From Desulfobulbaceae bacterium DB1 (GTDB lineage Bacteria > Desulfobacterota > Desulfobulbia > Desulfobulbales > SURF-16), in NCBI GenBank assembly GCA_001914235.1, contig MQUF01000002.1, positions 186,001 to 250,000 of the forward strand: a DNA stretch of 64,000 nucleotides. The letters are read 5' to 3'. Shown here one piece after another: positions 54,766-63,597 of this stretch. Position 1 is the stretch's first letter. Each line of letters opens with the position of its first letter. The notes beneath the pieces are model-generated. The model made no database searches and had not been told where the DNA came from. It saw nothing but the letters and a program-made list of their open reading frames with translations. The position numbers and the translations under genes were made by a program.

Positions 54766-54800
54766 CACCAGCCGTTTGCCTTGCAGGCAACCGGCTGGTG
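54766..54800. terminator. Bidirectional hairpin between convergent genes
   Basis: CACCAGCCG..TTGCC at 54766-54780 pairs with GGCAA..CCGGCTGGTG at 54786-54800 with one unpaired step and a five-base loop. It lies 22 bases past the PxxKW stop and 31 bases past the stop of the opposing gene. Confidence 0.7.
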
Positions 54801-54830
54801 TCCTCCTCCAGGCCGGACACCGGCACGCCG

Positions 54831-55376
54831 TCATCCACTCGCATTTGGATAAAGAGAAAGCAAAAATTCTTCATCCTCCAGGATCGACTGAAACCTTTCG
54901 TAATTTTCCAGGAAACCTCCGGCAGTCTTGCCTTCCCAGGCAAGATCACGAACCGCCTCATCAAGCAGATCCCGTGAATAATCGCTGATCGCATAAAAGA
55001 CTTTATCCAGCACGAGTTGGGTTTTTTTTTCGTAGGGAGGCACCTTCTTCGACAAGGCAAGTTCCACATGTCGCCTGGTCGGATGGGGGCAAAGCCGAAA
55101 AAGCTTGGGAGTATCATAAATATCCGCGGCGGCAAGAAGACCGCACTGGACATCTTCATCAAGCTCCTTGAAGATATCGGCGAGCAGCATATCTTCTTCC
55201 ACATTGTTGTCCTGCAAGAGCAGGCGGATATACGGGGTGATTTCCTCCAGGGACAAAATCTTTTTCTTAAGCGCCCCTTTCAACCATTTTATCTTCATTT
55301 TGGGGCTTTTCGACACAAAAGGAAGATAAATTTCCAGCCAGTTATCCCTGTTATTGTTTTTCAGCCATGAAATCAT
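54831..55376 (-). CDS. Unknown helical protein
   Basis: 181 residues, predicted all-helical, rich in Leu, Lys, Glu: ITPYIRLLLQDNNVEEDMLLADIFKELDEDV (in parts), then LFRLCPHPTRRHVELALSKKVPP. No signal or membrane segment. Helical-repeat proteins of this kind often bind other proteins. It follows the CheY-like gene by 36 bases on the same strand, so it may belong to a small signalling unit. Not recognised. Confidence 0.6.
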   Translation of the reverse strand: MISWLKNNNRDNWLEIYLPFVSKSPKMKIKWLKGALKKKILSLEEITPYIRLLLQDNNVEEDMLLADIFKELDEDVQCGLLAAADIYDTPKLFRLCPHPTRRHVELALSKKVPPYEKKTQLVLDKVFYAISDYSRDLLDEAVRDLAWEGKTAGGFLENYERFQSILEDEEFLLSLYPNASG

Positions 55377-55412
55377 TTTTTTCGTTTTTTTTCAAAATTC
55401 AAAAATATTGTT

Positions 55413-55805
55413 TCAGCGGGACACTCGCCCGGCAAGAGCCCTTTGCAGCACATATTCAAGGTAATCCCGGGTAAAAGGCTTGGTCACATAGTAATCGACT
55501 CCCCCCCTGAAAGCGCTGAGAATCTCGCAGAGTTGCGCCTCCGCGGTGATCATGACAAAAGCCAGATCCTTTTGCTCCGGATCACATCGTATTTGCCTGA
55601 GCAGATCAAGACCGGTCAGAACGGGCATGGAGTAATCGGAAATCACCAGAATGGGCTTTTCTTTCGCGAGAATCTCACGGGCCGCTGACACACCGGGGGC
55701 CTGCACCACTGTATCATAGCCCATTTTGGCAAGAAACGATGCAATAATACGGCGCATTATCATTGAATCATCGACAATCAAAATTTTCAATTCCGCACCT
55801 GACAT
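55413..55805 (-). CDS. CheY-like single-domain response regulator
   Basis: 130 residues from the ATG at 55805 (GGTGGATTTT upstream); a longer start at 55901 would add 32 residues with no domain. Receiver features: acidic pair in ILIVDDSMIMRR, phospho-acceptor Asp in LVISDYSMPVLTG, Thr in FVMITAEAQ and Lys in YYVTKPFTRDY. IMRRII is close to the CheY pattern. No output domain. Partner kinase not in view. The unknown helical gene downstream could be its effector. Confidence 0.9.
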   Translation of the reverse strand: MSGAELKILIVDDSMIMRRIIASFLAKMGYDTVVQAPGVSAAREILAKEKPILVISDYSMPVLTGLDLLRQIRCDPEQKDLAFVMITAEAQLCEILSAFRGGVDYYVTKPFTRDYLEYVLQRALAGRVSR

Positions 55806-56021
55806 AAAATCCACCGTGGATTGGCCTGCCTGAAGACAGCGAAACACCCGCTCCTGCTTCCGCACAAGAATCCCGTTCAAAAGTAATTCCGTTTGACTCA
55901 AAGACCAAACCGCGATACATTGATGATATCATAACATAACAAATAACATCCTCTCTAGTCATGCTGAAAATCTCCCATTGCAAATTAATCCCAGAAAAAA
56001 CAAAAATGATGAAGTGAACCC

Positions 56022-56960
56022 ATGTCAAACACGAAAAAACCTTCCGGATTCAAAACCGTCTTTTTGCTCATCCTGCTTCTTCTTGGCGGCCTGGCCCTGT
56101 TTTTTTTCTTACAATTAAACAAAGGTTCGGACAAAACCCCGCCCATTTCCATGGAGCAGGAACAGCGGGAATGGCAGGACAAGGTGAATGTGCTTGAAAA
56201 AGAGAATGCTCCGTCAAATGACCATTCCGCCCAAGAGTCCACCGAAGCACCTTCCGACCGGCTCCCGCTTGCGGACGTCACCTCAACCGCACCGGGCGCC
56301 GCGCAACCCCAAACCACCGATCCCTGTCAAGAAGCGACAAACAGAATTGATCAATTTTTCACCCACCTTGATGAACAGGACTATATAACGGACCTGCAAC
56401 TCGACAAGGGGGCAAAAACCTTTTTCACCCGGATCAGCGACACGCTGTTGCAAACCCAACCAAAAATAACACGGGAAACCGACGACCTGCTCTCCATCCT
56501 GCATAATGCCGCTCATTTCTACAAGGTGCTCGGCGACAAGGATGTTTTCATCCTGAAAAAAATAATGGCCCATGAAAAGGCTTATTATGAACCGGTGCTG
56601 GCGGATTTTTATTATCTCCTCAAACACGAAAATGACTGCCGCCATATTGACTCTATCATCAAACTTCGGCTGAAAGAACTCTACGGCTACTCCGTCTTTT
56701 TTCTCAATACCCTTGGCGGCCAGGCGTATCTTTTCCGTCGTGATATCACTCTGCGAACCCTGATAAAATATTACTGCATCCTGGTGCTTGACCTGGCGAA
56801 CGAGAACAATGTCAATCACCTCGGCCTCGACGCCAGATACCCGATCAACAGCCTGATCGACGAAATGAGCGCCGTGAGCGGAATCGACGGCAAGGAAAAA
56901 TACCTGGCCAATCTCCGGCTTCTCAAGGAAAAATACGAAAAAGCATACGGCGCGTTATAA
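56022..56960 (+). CDS. Membrane-anchored unknown protein
   Basis: 312 residues. One TM helix at about 10-31 (TVFLLILLLLGGLALFFFLQL), a disordered acidic linker (about 32-100), then a helical domain (DPCQEATNRIDQFFTHLDEQDYI onward) that includes YYCILVLDLANENNVNHLGLDARYPI (in parts). The topology suggests a periplasmic helical domain tethered to the inner membrane. I do not recognise the family. It is followed by a very strong terminator. Confidence 0.65.
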   Translation: MSNTKKPSGFKTVFLLILLLLGGLALFFFLQLNKGSDKTPPISMEQEQREWQDKVNVLEKENAPSNDHSAQESTEAPSDRLPLADVTSTAPGAAQPQTTDPCQEATNRIDQFFTHLDEQDYITDLQLDKGAKTFFTRISDTLLQTQPKITRETDDLLSILHNAAHFYKVLGDKDVFILKKIMAHEKAYYEPVLADFYYLLKHENDCRHIDSIIKLRLKELYGYSVFFLNTLGGQAYLFRRDITLRTLIKYYCILVLDLANENNVNHLGLDARYPINSLIDEMSAVSGIDGKEKYLANLRLLKEKYEKAYGAL

Positions 56961-56980
56961 ACCGGGCGCCACCGGCAAAC

Positions 56981-57024
56981 AAAAAAAAGGAAGCTGACTT
57001 TTCTTGGTCAGCTTCCTTTTTTTT
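56981..57024. terminator. Strong bidirectional intrinsic terminator
   Basis: The 18 bases at 56981-56998 (A8 then GGAAGCTGAC) are exactly complementary to 57007-57024 (GTCAGCTTCC then T8), loop 8 bases. U-rich tracts occur in both directions, serving the unknown membrane gene and the opposing BI-1 gene. Confidence 0.92.
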
Positions 57025-57082
57025 GTTACGCGCCGCCCACGCGGCTTCTCAATTGCCGGGAACCGGAAAAACGGGCAATGGA

Positions 57083-57802
57083 TCAGTCGCGGCTGCCGCC
57101 GATAAAATGCAGCAAACTGAGAAAGAGATTGATAAAATCAAGATACAGGGCAAGCGCCCCCATGATGGCGCCCCTGCGAATCGCTGTTTCCCCTTCCTGC
57201 ATGATGCCTGATGCGCCGATCTGGGTTATCTTCTGCACATCATAGGCCGTCAGTCCGGTAAAGATAATTACCCCGAGACCCGAGACCACCCAGGCCATCA
57301 TCGAGCTCTGCAGAAAGATATTGACGACCGATGCGATGATCATGCCGATGAGCCCCATGAACATGAAGGAGCCCATGCCGCTTAAATCCTTTTTTGTCAC
57401 CAGCCCGTAGATTGCCATGGCGCCGAACATGCCGGCGGTGATGAAAAATGTCGCCGCCACCGAGGTGGCGGTGTAAACCTGCAGAATCACGGACATGGTG
57501 ATGCCGTTCAACACCGAGTACAGGAGAAAAAGCCCTGTTGCCGCCTGGGCGGAAAGACGCATGATTCTGGCGGAAAGATAAAAGACCAGCCCCAATTCAG
57601 CGATGATAATACCCCAGCGCATGATCGGATTTTGAATAAAAATCTGCATAGCCGTTGCCGAATTGGCCACCAGAAAAGCGATTATCCCGGTAAGCCCCAA
57701 TCCTATCGCCATCCAGTTAAAGACCTTGGCCAGAAAGACGGTTGAGGCCTGACTCTGTACCTGGGCCGTTGTTATCGTCCTGCCATAGCCATTATTGTAC
57801 AT
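57083..57802 (-). CDS. Bax inhibitor-1 / YccA family membrane protein
   Basis: 239 residues with seven TM helices. Family motifs: FLAKVFNWMAIGLGLTGIIAFLVA near the start, GLFLLYSVLNGITMSVILQVY, AMAIYGLVTKKDLSGMGSFMFMGLIGMIIA (in parts) and the C-terminal GALALYLDFINLFLSLLHFIGG with the conserved Asp. BI-1 proteins conduct calcium or protons, and YccA interacts with FtsH in E. coli. The gene seems single. Confidence 0.92.
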   Translation of the reverse strand: MYNNGYGRTITTAQVQSQASTVFLAKVFNWMAIGLGLTGIIAFLVANSATAMQIFIQNPIMRWGIIIAELGLVFYLSARIMRLSAQAATGLFLLYSVLNGITMSVILQVYTATSVAATFFITAGMFGAMAIYGLVTKKDLSGMGSFMFMGLIGMIIASVVNIFLQSSMMAWVVSGLGVIIFTGLTAYDVQKITQIGASGIMQEGETAIRRGAIMGALALYLDFINLFLSLLHFIGGSRD

Positions 57803-57915
57803 TTTTTCCTCCTGTCATTTTTTTGATTACTTGTTTCCTGCCTTGACGATCCGAATTGGAATGTCCCTCGGAGCCGCCTCTTTTTCTTCTTAATATAGCC
57901 ACTGGCGGATAAGAG

Positions 57916-58734
57916 TCAAGCAAATCCGGTGGCGATTTGCCCGCCGGGCGAAACAGCATCCTTCTTCTCCGGTCCTGCTCCATCAAGGGAAATTGCTTCC
58001 CCCGGCTCCGGCAAAAAGACGTGAAACGAAGCGGCTGCCATCAGATGCCGGATCGCTTGCCGTTCATTTCTCCGGCAATTCCGTTCCAGATGAACGAGGG
58101 CAAGATGCCTGGCCCCTGCTTTTGCCGCAAAATCAATTGCGGCAACGACATTTCCGTGACTTTCCACTTCCTTGTCCAGCCAGAAGGCCTCATGAACAAG
58201 AAGATCGCAACCAGCCGCCAACCGCCCGGCAGCCGTGGTCGGCCGCCCGTCGCCGCTGTAGTAAAGGGTCCGGCCGCAATCAACAATACGCAGAGCAAGG
58301 GCGCGCTGGGAGTGGACATTTTCCGCGCTTGCCCAGCACGTGCCTGCAATCTCAAAATCCCGGCCCGGCTCCAGCGCGACAAAATCCAAAGAAAAACGGA
58401 GTCGCGGCATAAAACCGGGGTAAGCCAGCTCCATGGCTGCCGCAACCTTTTCTTCCACACCCAGCGGACCGGCAACAAGAAGCGGTTTTTTCCGCCCCAT
58501 CTCCCAGAAACGAAGCAAAAGCAGCGGAATGCCGAAAAAATGGTCCCCGTGGAAATGGGAAATCCAGACAGCATCCAGAGCATCCGGGTCATCAGTCAGG
58601 GCAAAATAACGATGGGGCGTGGTGAATCCGCAGTCAAGCAGGAAAATCCCGCCGCCATTGCCGTGCACCAGAATGGACGTGTTGGGCAAAAGCGCGTCGC
58701 ATGCCTCGCCAACCCCTAAGAAATGAATACGCAT
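57916..58734 (-). CDS. RNase Z-like metallo-beta-lactamase fold hydrolase
   Basis: 272 residues. MBL metal site HFHGDHFFGIPLLLLRF, with further ligands in YYSGDGRPT and VHLERN; N-terminal FLGVGEACDALLPNTSILVH as in RNase Z/ElaC and arylsulfatase-like members. The exosite arm of true RNase Z is not obvious and no 'TxxxH' tRNA clamp was seen. It may process tRNA or hydrolyse a phosphodiester or sulfate ester. The tail after residue 240 is Gly/Pro/Asp-rich. Confidence 0.8.
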   Translation of the reverse strand: MRIHFLGVGEACDALLPNTSILVHGNGGGIFLLDCGFTTPHRYFALTDDPDALDAVWISHFHGDHFFGIPLLLLRFWEMGRKKPLLVAGPLGVEEKVAAAMELAYPGFMPRLRFSLDFVALEPGRDFEIAGTCWASAENVHSQRALALRIVDCGRTLYYSGDGRPTTAAGRLAAGCDLLVHEAFWLDKEVESHGNVVAAIDFAAKAGARHLALVHLERNCRRNERQAIRHLMAAASFHVFLPEPGEAISLDGAGPEKKDAVSPGGQIATGFA

Positions 58735-58808
58735 AAAAAAAAGAAGGGTGAAAGAAAAAATAAACGATTCAACAATTTCTCCATTTCATTATATGGTATA
58801 CTGACGAA

Positions 58809-61800
58809 ATGGCAACATTTCCCTTCAGCAACGAAAGAACACAACTTTTAGACCGGTTTCACCTGCTGGCACACCATGACCAGGAGATGCTGGAACTCCT
58901 TTCCATCATCTATGAACCAGCCGGCTCGGCACATATCGATGCCTGTTTCCAGGAGTATCTTCTTTGTCTCGACACGAACCGGTCACGACCGGACGAGCCG
59001 TCCACCGCCATCCTTCGTCGCCTGCAGCAAAACAACCTGGTCACCTGGGACGGCCGCTGCAACCCGCTTATCCGCGAAATCATCAGCAGAATCGCGGCTG
59101 CGTCGGGAAATTTTGCCCCGATGGCCGCCATCGTCCGGAAACATCTGCCGGTGGCGGGAGATGAATACGACGCCCTCGCGAAAAAAAGCGATCGCCATCT
59201 CAGGGAAATGAGGATCGGGCTGTACCTGGCTGATTTCGAATATTTCAACGAGCACATGCTGCGCTATTATGACTGTCCGGAAATTTCGGATCAGCACTCT
59301 CCCCTGGTGGAAATCGTCAACAACCCCTTTGACGGAGACTGGTTCCGCACCCTTCCCTTTCACCTGCAACTGCACAGCCTGCATGAAATCAGCACCAAAT
59401 GCCTGTTTGACCTCGAACCCTTCGACCTGCCCCTTGCCTATCTCCAGGAAGAACTCACCGGCAAACGCATCCCCCCGCCGGGCCGGCCTTCCGCCTCCTA
59501 CCTGCTCGTAGCCCACCTGCTCATGTGCGGCGACATGCCAACGGCCCAGACCGAGCTCTTCAAGGCAGGCGAGCTGCTCGACGCCTACGGGCTGGGGGGC
59601 TGGATATCATTTCTCAACGGCAACAACGAAGAATCCATCCTCACATTCCGCGCCGACCTTGATGCCCTGCGCCGGAAAAAAAACGAGCCGGACACCTATT
59701 TCGTCGGGTTTGAAGGAGTCATTTTCATTCTTGCCTTGCTGAAAAGCGGCGATTTCAGAAACTATGCATTTGCATCATCCATCATCGACCGACTGGAAAC
59801 GGAGCAGCCGCAGAACCTCCTGCTCCCCGCCTACCAGGTGCTTCGCTCGGTCGCCAAAGGCCGCATGGAATCCTTCAAGCCCGGCTTTTTCGCCCAGTTA
59901 TGGCACCCGGAAAAAAAGAACGGCGTGACCTCTCTTTTCATGGGTCTGGGCAACTACTGGTTGAACGGCGTCATCGAATCACATCAGATGAAGGAGCTGC
60001 ACCATTTTTTTGAACTGGCCAGGGAAAACGGTTTCCATTGGTTGGCCATGGAATACGCGTCCCTTCTTGCCTTGGTGCGGGAGAACCCGGAATTAGAAAA
60101 TTTCAGCCGGTCGATCCGGCAGAAAACAGGAGTTGTTTCCCTTCTCACCGCGGTGCCCCATGAAAAAACATGGCAAAGAGCCCTGAAGGCATTAAATCTG
60201 ATCAGCCGCGCCGAGGAAGAAAGCGATGTCCAGCGGTATCGCATGACCTGGATGGTGGACTTCAAGGACGGTTTTGTCACCCTTGCGCCCCGGGAACAGA
60301 AAATGACCGCCAAGGGACACTGGAGCCAGGGCAGGGCCGTTTCCCTGAAACGCCTTTATTATGGCGAGAACCTTGATTTCCTGACGGAACAGGACAAAAA
60401 GATCCGCTCCGCCCTGCACAAAAAGGAATCAAACCAGGCCACGACCTTTGAGTTTGACATGGATGATGTCCTGCCGGCCCTGATAGGCCATCCCCTTCTT
60501 TTTTCGGCCATATCCCCGGCGACTCCCATCGAATTTGTCAAGGGAGAACCTGAACTGCAGGCAACCATTGCCGATGAGAAGCTGCAACTCAAATTCTCCC
60601 ATCCCATCGGCGATGAAAAAATCCTTGTCCTGCGGGAAACCCCCACCCGCTTTTCCATAACTGAAATTTCGTCGAAGCACCGGAAAATCTCCGCAATTAT
60701 CGGCGATGACGGGCTTCTCGTTCCTCTTGCCGGTCAAAAAGAGGTGCTGGCCACCCTCGGCAATCTCTCTTCCTGCCTCACCATCCATTCGGATATCGGT
60801 GAATCTCCGACCAACATCGAAGAGATTCCGGCCTCGGCGCACATTATTATCCAGCTTCTTCCCGTCGGCACGGGTTTCAGGGTCTCCCTGCTGGTTCGCC
60901 CCTTTTCCGACCGCGGCCCGTATCTCCACCCGGGGCGCGGCGCGGCAAATGTCATTGCCGAAATAAACGGCAAACGGTTGCAGGCCCTGCGCAATCTCAA
61001 AGAGGAACGGGAGAACTGCGAGCGGATTGAAATACTGTGTCCCACCCTGGCACGGCTTGGCGGTGTAGATGAGGAATGGCTGATTGACGACACCCAGGAT
61101 TGCCTTGAGGTGCTTTCCGAAATCCAGCAACTGGGCGAGCTGGTCAGCGTGGAATGGCCGGAAGGCCAGCGCCTGGCAATCCGCCATCAGGCTTCCTTCG
61201 GCAATCTCCACCTGCATATCAGGCAAAAAAAGAACTGGTTCGAACTCGACGGCAAACTGGCGGTTTCCCCGGAGCTGGTTCTCGAGATGAAACAGTTGCT
61301 GGAACTGAGCCGGTCCGGCCACGGCAGATTCATTCCCCTGGGCCAGGGAGCGTTTCTTGCGCTTTCCCGTGAATTTCGTCGGCATCTCGACGAACTGAAC
61401 AGCTTCACCGAGGAAACACGCGGCGCCAGAAGACGCATTCATCACCTGGCGGCATCCGCCCTGGAGAAATTCACCGAAAGCGGCATTACAATCACGGCGG
61501 ACCGGAAATGGCAGGAGCAGCTCCTGCGCCTCAGGGAATCCCGCGACCTGCAACCGGAAATCCCCTCAACCCTGCAGGCCCGGCTGCGAGACTACCAGAC
61601 CGAAGGATTCAAATGGCTGGCCCGGCTGCGCCACTGGGGCGTCGGTGCCTGCCTTGCCGATGACATGGGTCTCGGCAAAACCGTCCAGACACTCGGCATC
61701 ATCCTGCAGGAGGCCAGGGGCGGGCCATCACTTGTGGTGGCACCAACTTCGGTCTGCATGAACTGGGAAGAGGAAATCAAGAAATTCACCCCCACCCTGA

Positions 61801-62954
61801 ACGGTATAATCTTCGGGGGCAAGGACAGAAGCGCGCTTGTTGAAAATCTTGCCCCCTTTGACGTGCTGATCTGCAGTTACGGCCTGCTGCAGCAGGAAGA
61901 CAAACTTCTTGCCACCCGGGAATGGCAGGTCATCGTCCTGGACGAGGCCCAGGCCATAAAAAACATCGCCACCAAGCGATCCAGGGCCGCCATGGAACTC
62001 AAGGGCAACTTCAGGATGATCACCACCGGCACGCCCATCGAAAACCACCTGGGAGAGCTGTGGAACCTTTTTAATTTTATCAATCCGGGGTTGCTGGGCT
62101 CGCTTGACCATTTCAATCGTCGTTTTGCCTACCCGATTGAAAAGGAACAGGACAATACGGCCCGGAAAAAACTGAAAAAACTGATCCAGCCGTTTATTCT
62201 GCGCCGCCTGAAAAGCCAGGTGCTCGAAGAACTGCCGCCGCGAACCGAGGTCGTGCTCCATGTCGACATGACCCAGGAAGAAGCCGCCTTCTACGAGGCC
62301 CTGCGCCAGAATGCCCTGAGAAAGATAGAACGGGATAATATTTCCCAGCCCCAGCGGCAGATGCAGATTCTGGCGGAAATCATGAAACTCCGCCTGGCCT
62401 GCTGCAATCCCCGGCTCGTCAGTCCGGAAAGCACGGTGCACTGCTCTAAACTGGAACTGTTCGGCACCGTTATCAGCGAACTCATTGAAAACCGGCATAA
62501 AGCCCTGGTTTTCAGCCAGTTTTCCTCGCACCTGAAAATTATCCGCTCCTTTCTCGACGATCTGCAGATCTCCTACAAATACCTGGACGGCTCCACCCCT
62601 CCCCGCAAGCGGCAGGAACAGGTCGCCGATTTTCAGGCGGGAGACGGTGATGTCTTTCTTATCAGCCTGAAGGCCGGCGGCGTCGGGCTTAATCTCACTG
62701 CCGCCGATTACGTTATTCACATGGACCCCTGGTGGAACCCGGCGGTGGAAGATCAGGCCTCGGACCGGGCCCATCGTATCGGCCAGATCCTTCCCGTCAC
62801 GGTTTACAGACTGATTACCCGAAATACCATTGAAGAAAAAATCCTTGCCCTCCATCACAACAAACGGGAACTGGCGGTGACCCTGCTGGAAGGCAGCGAT
62901 TTGAGCCACAGAATGACCGCCGAAGAGCTTTTGCTGATGATAAAAGATAAATAG
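58809..62954 (+). CDS. Large SNF2-family ATP-dependent helicase/translocase
   Basis: 1381 residues. The first 450 are helical and unknown (TPR-like patterns such as LLVAHLLMCGDMPTAQTELF); 450-900 hold beta-rich segments. The SNF2 motor starts near 920: DYQTEGFKWLARLRHWGVG, Walker A ADDMGLGKTVQTLG, DEAQAIKN, TTGTPIENHLGELWNLFNF; the second RecA domain has FSQFSSHLKIIR, SLKAGGVGLNLTAADYVIHMDPWWNPAVEDQASDRAHRIGQ (in parts). All motor motifs are intact. Such proteins remodel nucleoprotein or RNA polymerase complexes; some belong to defence systems. A CRISPR array lies 640 bases downstream, but this may be chance. Confidence 0.92.
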   Translation: MATFPFSNERTQLLDRFHLLAHHDQEMLELLSIIYEPAGSAHIDACFQEYLLCLDTNRSRPDEPSTAILRRLQQNNLVTWDGRCNPLIREIISRIAAASGNFAPMAAIVRKHLPVAGDEYDALAKKSDRHLREMRIGLYLADFEYFNEHMLRYYDCPEISDQHSPLVEIVNNPFDGDWFRTLPFHLQLHSLHEISTKCLFDLEPFDLPLAYLQEELTGKRIPPPGRPSASYLLVAHLLMCGDMPTAQTELFKAGELLDAYGLGGWISFLNGNNEESILTFRADLDALRRKKNEPDTYFVGFEGVIFILALLKSGDFRNYAFASSIIDRLETEQPQNLLLPAYQVLRSVAKGRMESFKPGFFAQLWHPEKKNGVTSLFMGLGNYWLNGVIESHQMKELHHFFELARENGFHWLAMEYASLLALVRENPELENFSRSIRQKTGVVSLLTAVPHEKTWQRALKALNLISRAEEESDVQRYRMTWMVDFKDGFVTLAPREQKMTAKGHWSQGRAVSLKRLYYGENLDFLTEQDKKIRSALHKKESNQATTFEFDMDDVLPALIGHPLLFSAISPATPIEFVKGEPELQATIADEKLQLKFSHPIGDEKILVLRETPTRFSITEISSKHRKISAIIGDDGLLVPLAGQKEVLATLGNLSSCLTIHSDIGESPTNIEEIPASAHIIIQLLPVGTGFRVSLLVRPFSDRGPYLHPGRGAANVIAEINGKRLQALRNLKEERENCERIEILCPTLARLGGVDEEWLIDDTQDCLEVLSEIQQLGELVSVEWPEGQRLAIRHQASFGNLHLHIRQKKNWFELDGKLAVSPELVLEMKQLLELSRSGHGRFIPLGQGAFLALSREFRRHLDELNSFTEETRGARRRIHHLAASALEKFTESGITITADRKWQEQLLRLRESRDLQPEIPSTLQARLRDYQTEGFKWLARLRHWGVGACLADDMGLGKTVQTLGIILQEARGGPSLVVAPTSVCMNWEEEIKKFTPTLNGIIFGGKDRSALVENLAPFDVLICSYGLLQQEDKLLATREWQVIVLDEAQAIKNIATKRSRAAMELKGNFRMITTGTPIENHLGELWNLFNFINPGLLGSLDHFNRRFAYPIEKEQDNTARKKLKKLIQPFILRRLKSQVLEELPPRTEVVLHVDMTQEEAAFYEALRQNALRKIERDNISQPQRQMQILAEIMKLRLACCNPRLVSPESTVHCSKLELFGTVISELIENRHKALVFSQFSSHLKIIRSFLDDLQISYKYLDGSTPPRKRQEQVADFQAGDGDVFLISLKAGGVGLNLTAADYVIHMDPWWNPAVEDQASDRAHRIGQILPVTVYRLITRNTIEEKILALHHNKRELAVTLLEGSDLSHRMTAEELLLMIKDK

Positions 62955-62992
62955 TAATAGTTATTATTTGTTTACAAAAAGAAAATCACCCG

Positions 62993-63018
62993 GTACAGTG
63001 AAAAAAATTTCACTGTAC
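62993..63018 (+). promoter_or_regulatory. Perfect hairpin abutting the start of the next gene
   Basis: GTACAGTGAAA at 62993-63003 pairs exactly with TTTCACTGTAC at 63008-63018, loop AAAA. It starts 38 bases after the helicase stop and its right arm touches the CGGAGG binding site (63018-63023) of the following gene. It could be an operator or a translation-controlling hairpin; no T-run follows, so it is a poor terminator. Confidence 0.55.
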
Positions 63019-63029
63019 GGAGGATGATT

Positions 63030-63473
63030 ATGTGTGTTGAAGTCAGAAAAAGATGCGAATGCGGTAAATCCGAGGCCCAATTTCACATGCGGGACAACAT
63101 CATGAGCGGTGAGGTCATCGAGAATCTCTATTGTCCGGACTGTTCGGCCTCGACAACGTTAAACCACGATACCATGATCCATGACAATGGATGGATTATC
63201 AAATATGATATGACTCTGGCGAGGATGTACGGCATCACCAGGCTTTCCATGCTGGCCGAAGAGATGAAACCCGCATTTCTGTTTGACCAGGGCTATGCCG
63301 TCTGGCGGGAGATGTATCCGGGTGAAACCGACGACATCGCCGGTGAACGGGAGGCGATCATTGCCCGCAAGGACCAGGACCCGACGGGCTATCTGCGGGA
63401 AATCAACGCCTGGGGCGTCAACCGGGTTCTGCTCCTGAAAAAAGCCGGATGGCGCAAGGCCATGCTTGCCTGA
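63030..63473 (+). CDS. Zinc-ribbon-containing unknown protein
   Basis: 147 residues from the ATG at 63030, with CGGAGG seven bases upstream; an ATG at 63024 is too close to it. N-terminal Cys motifs RCECGKSEA and LYCPDCSAS suggest a small zinc ribbon. Then come NGWIIKYDMTLARMYGI and a helical C-terminal half (MLAEEMKPAFLFDQGYAVWREMYPGE in parts). I do not recognise it. It ends with a good terminator and precedes the CRISPR array. Confidence 0.65.
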   Translation: MCVEVRKRCECGKSEAQFHMRDNIMSGEVIENLYCPDCSASTTLNHDTMIHDNGWIIKYDMTLARMYGITRLSMLAEEMKPAFLFDQGYAVWREMYPGETDDIAGEREAIIARKDQDPTGYLREINAWGVNRVLLLKKAGWRKAMLA

Positions 63474-63500
63474 TTCCCGGAAACCCTTTGCGTTTTCCTT

Positions 63501-63529
63501 GCCCTCGCTTTTGCGGGGGCTTTTTTTTT
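63501..63529 (+). terminator. Intrinsic terminator before CRISPR array
   Basis: GCCCTCGC at 63501-63508 pairs with GCGGGGGC at 63513-63520 (one G-T pair), loop TTTT, followed by nine T (63521-63529). It ends the zinc-ribbon gene 28 bases after its stop. Confidence 0.85.
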
Positions 63530-63597
63530 AAAGCGCTCTTTCCTTCATCCGATCCTCCCTTTGCGTTTTTTCCCGAGCGCAGGCAAGGCGCTTCTTC

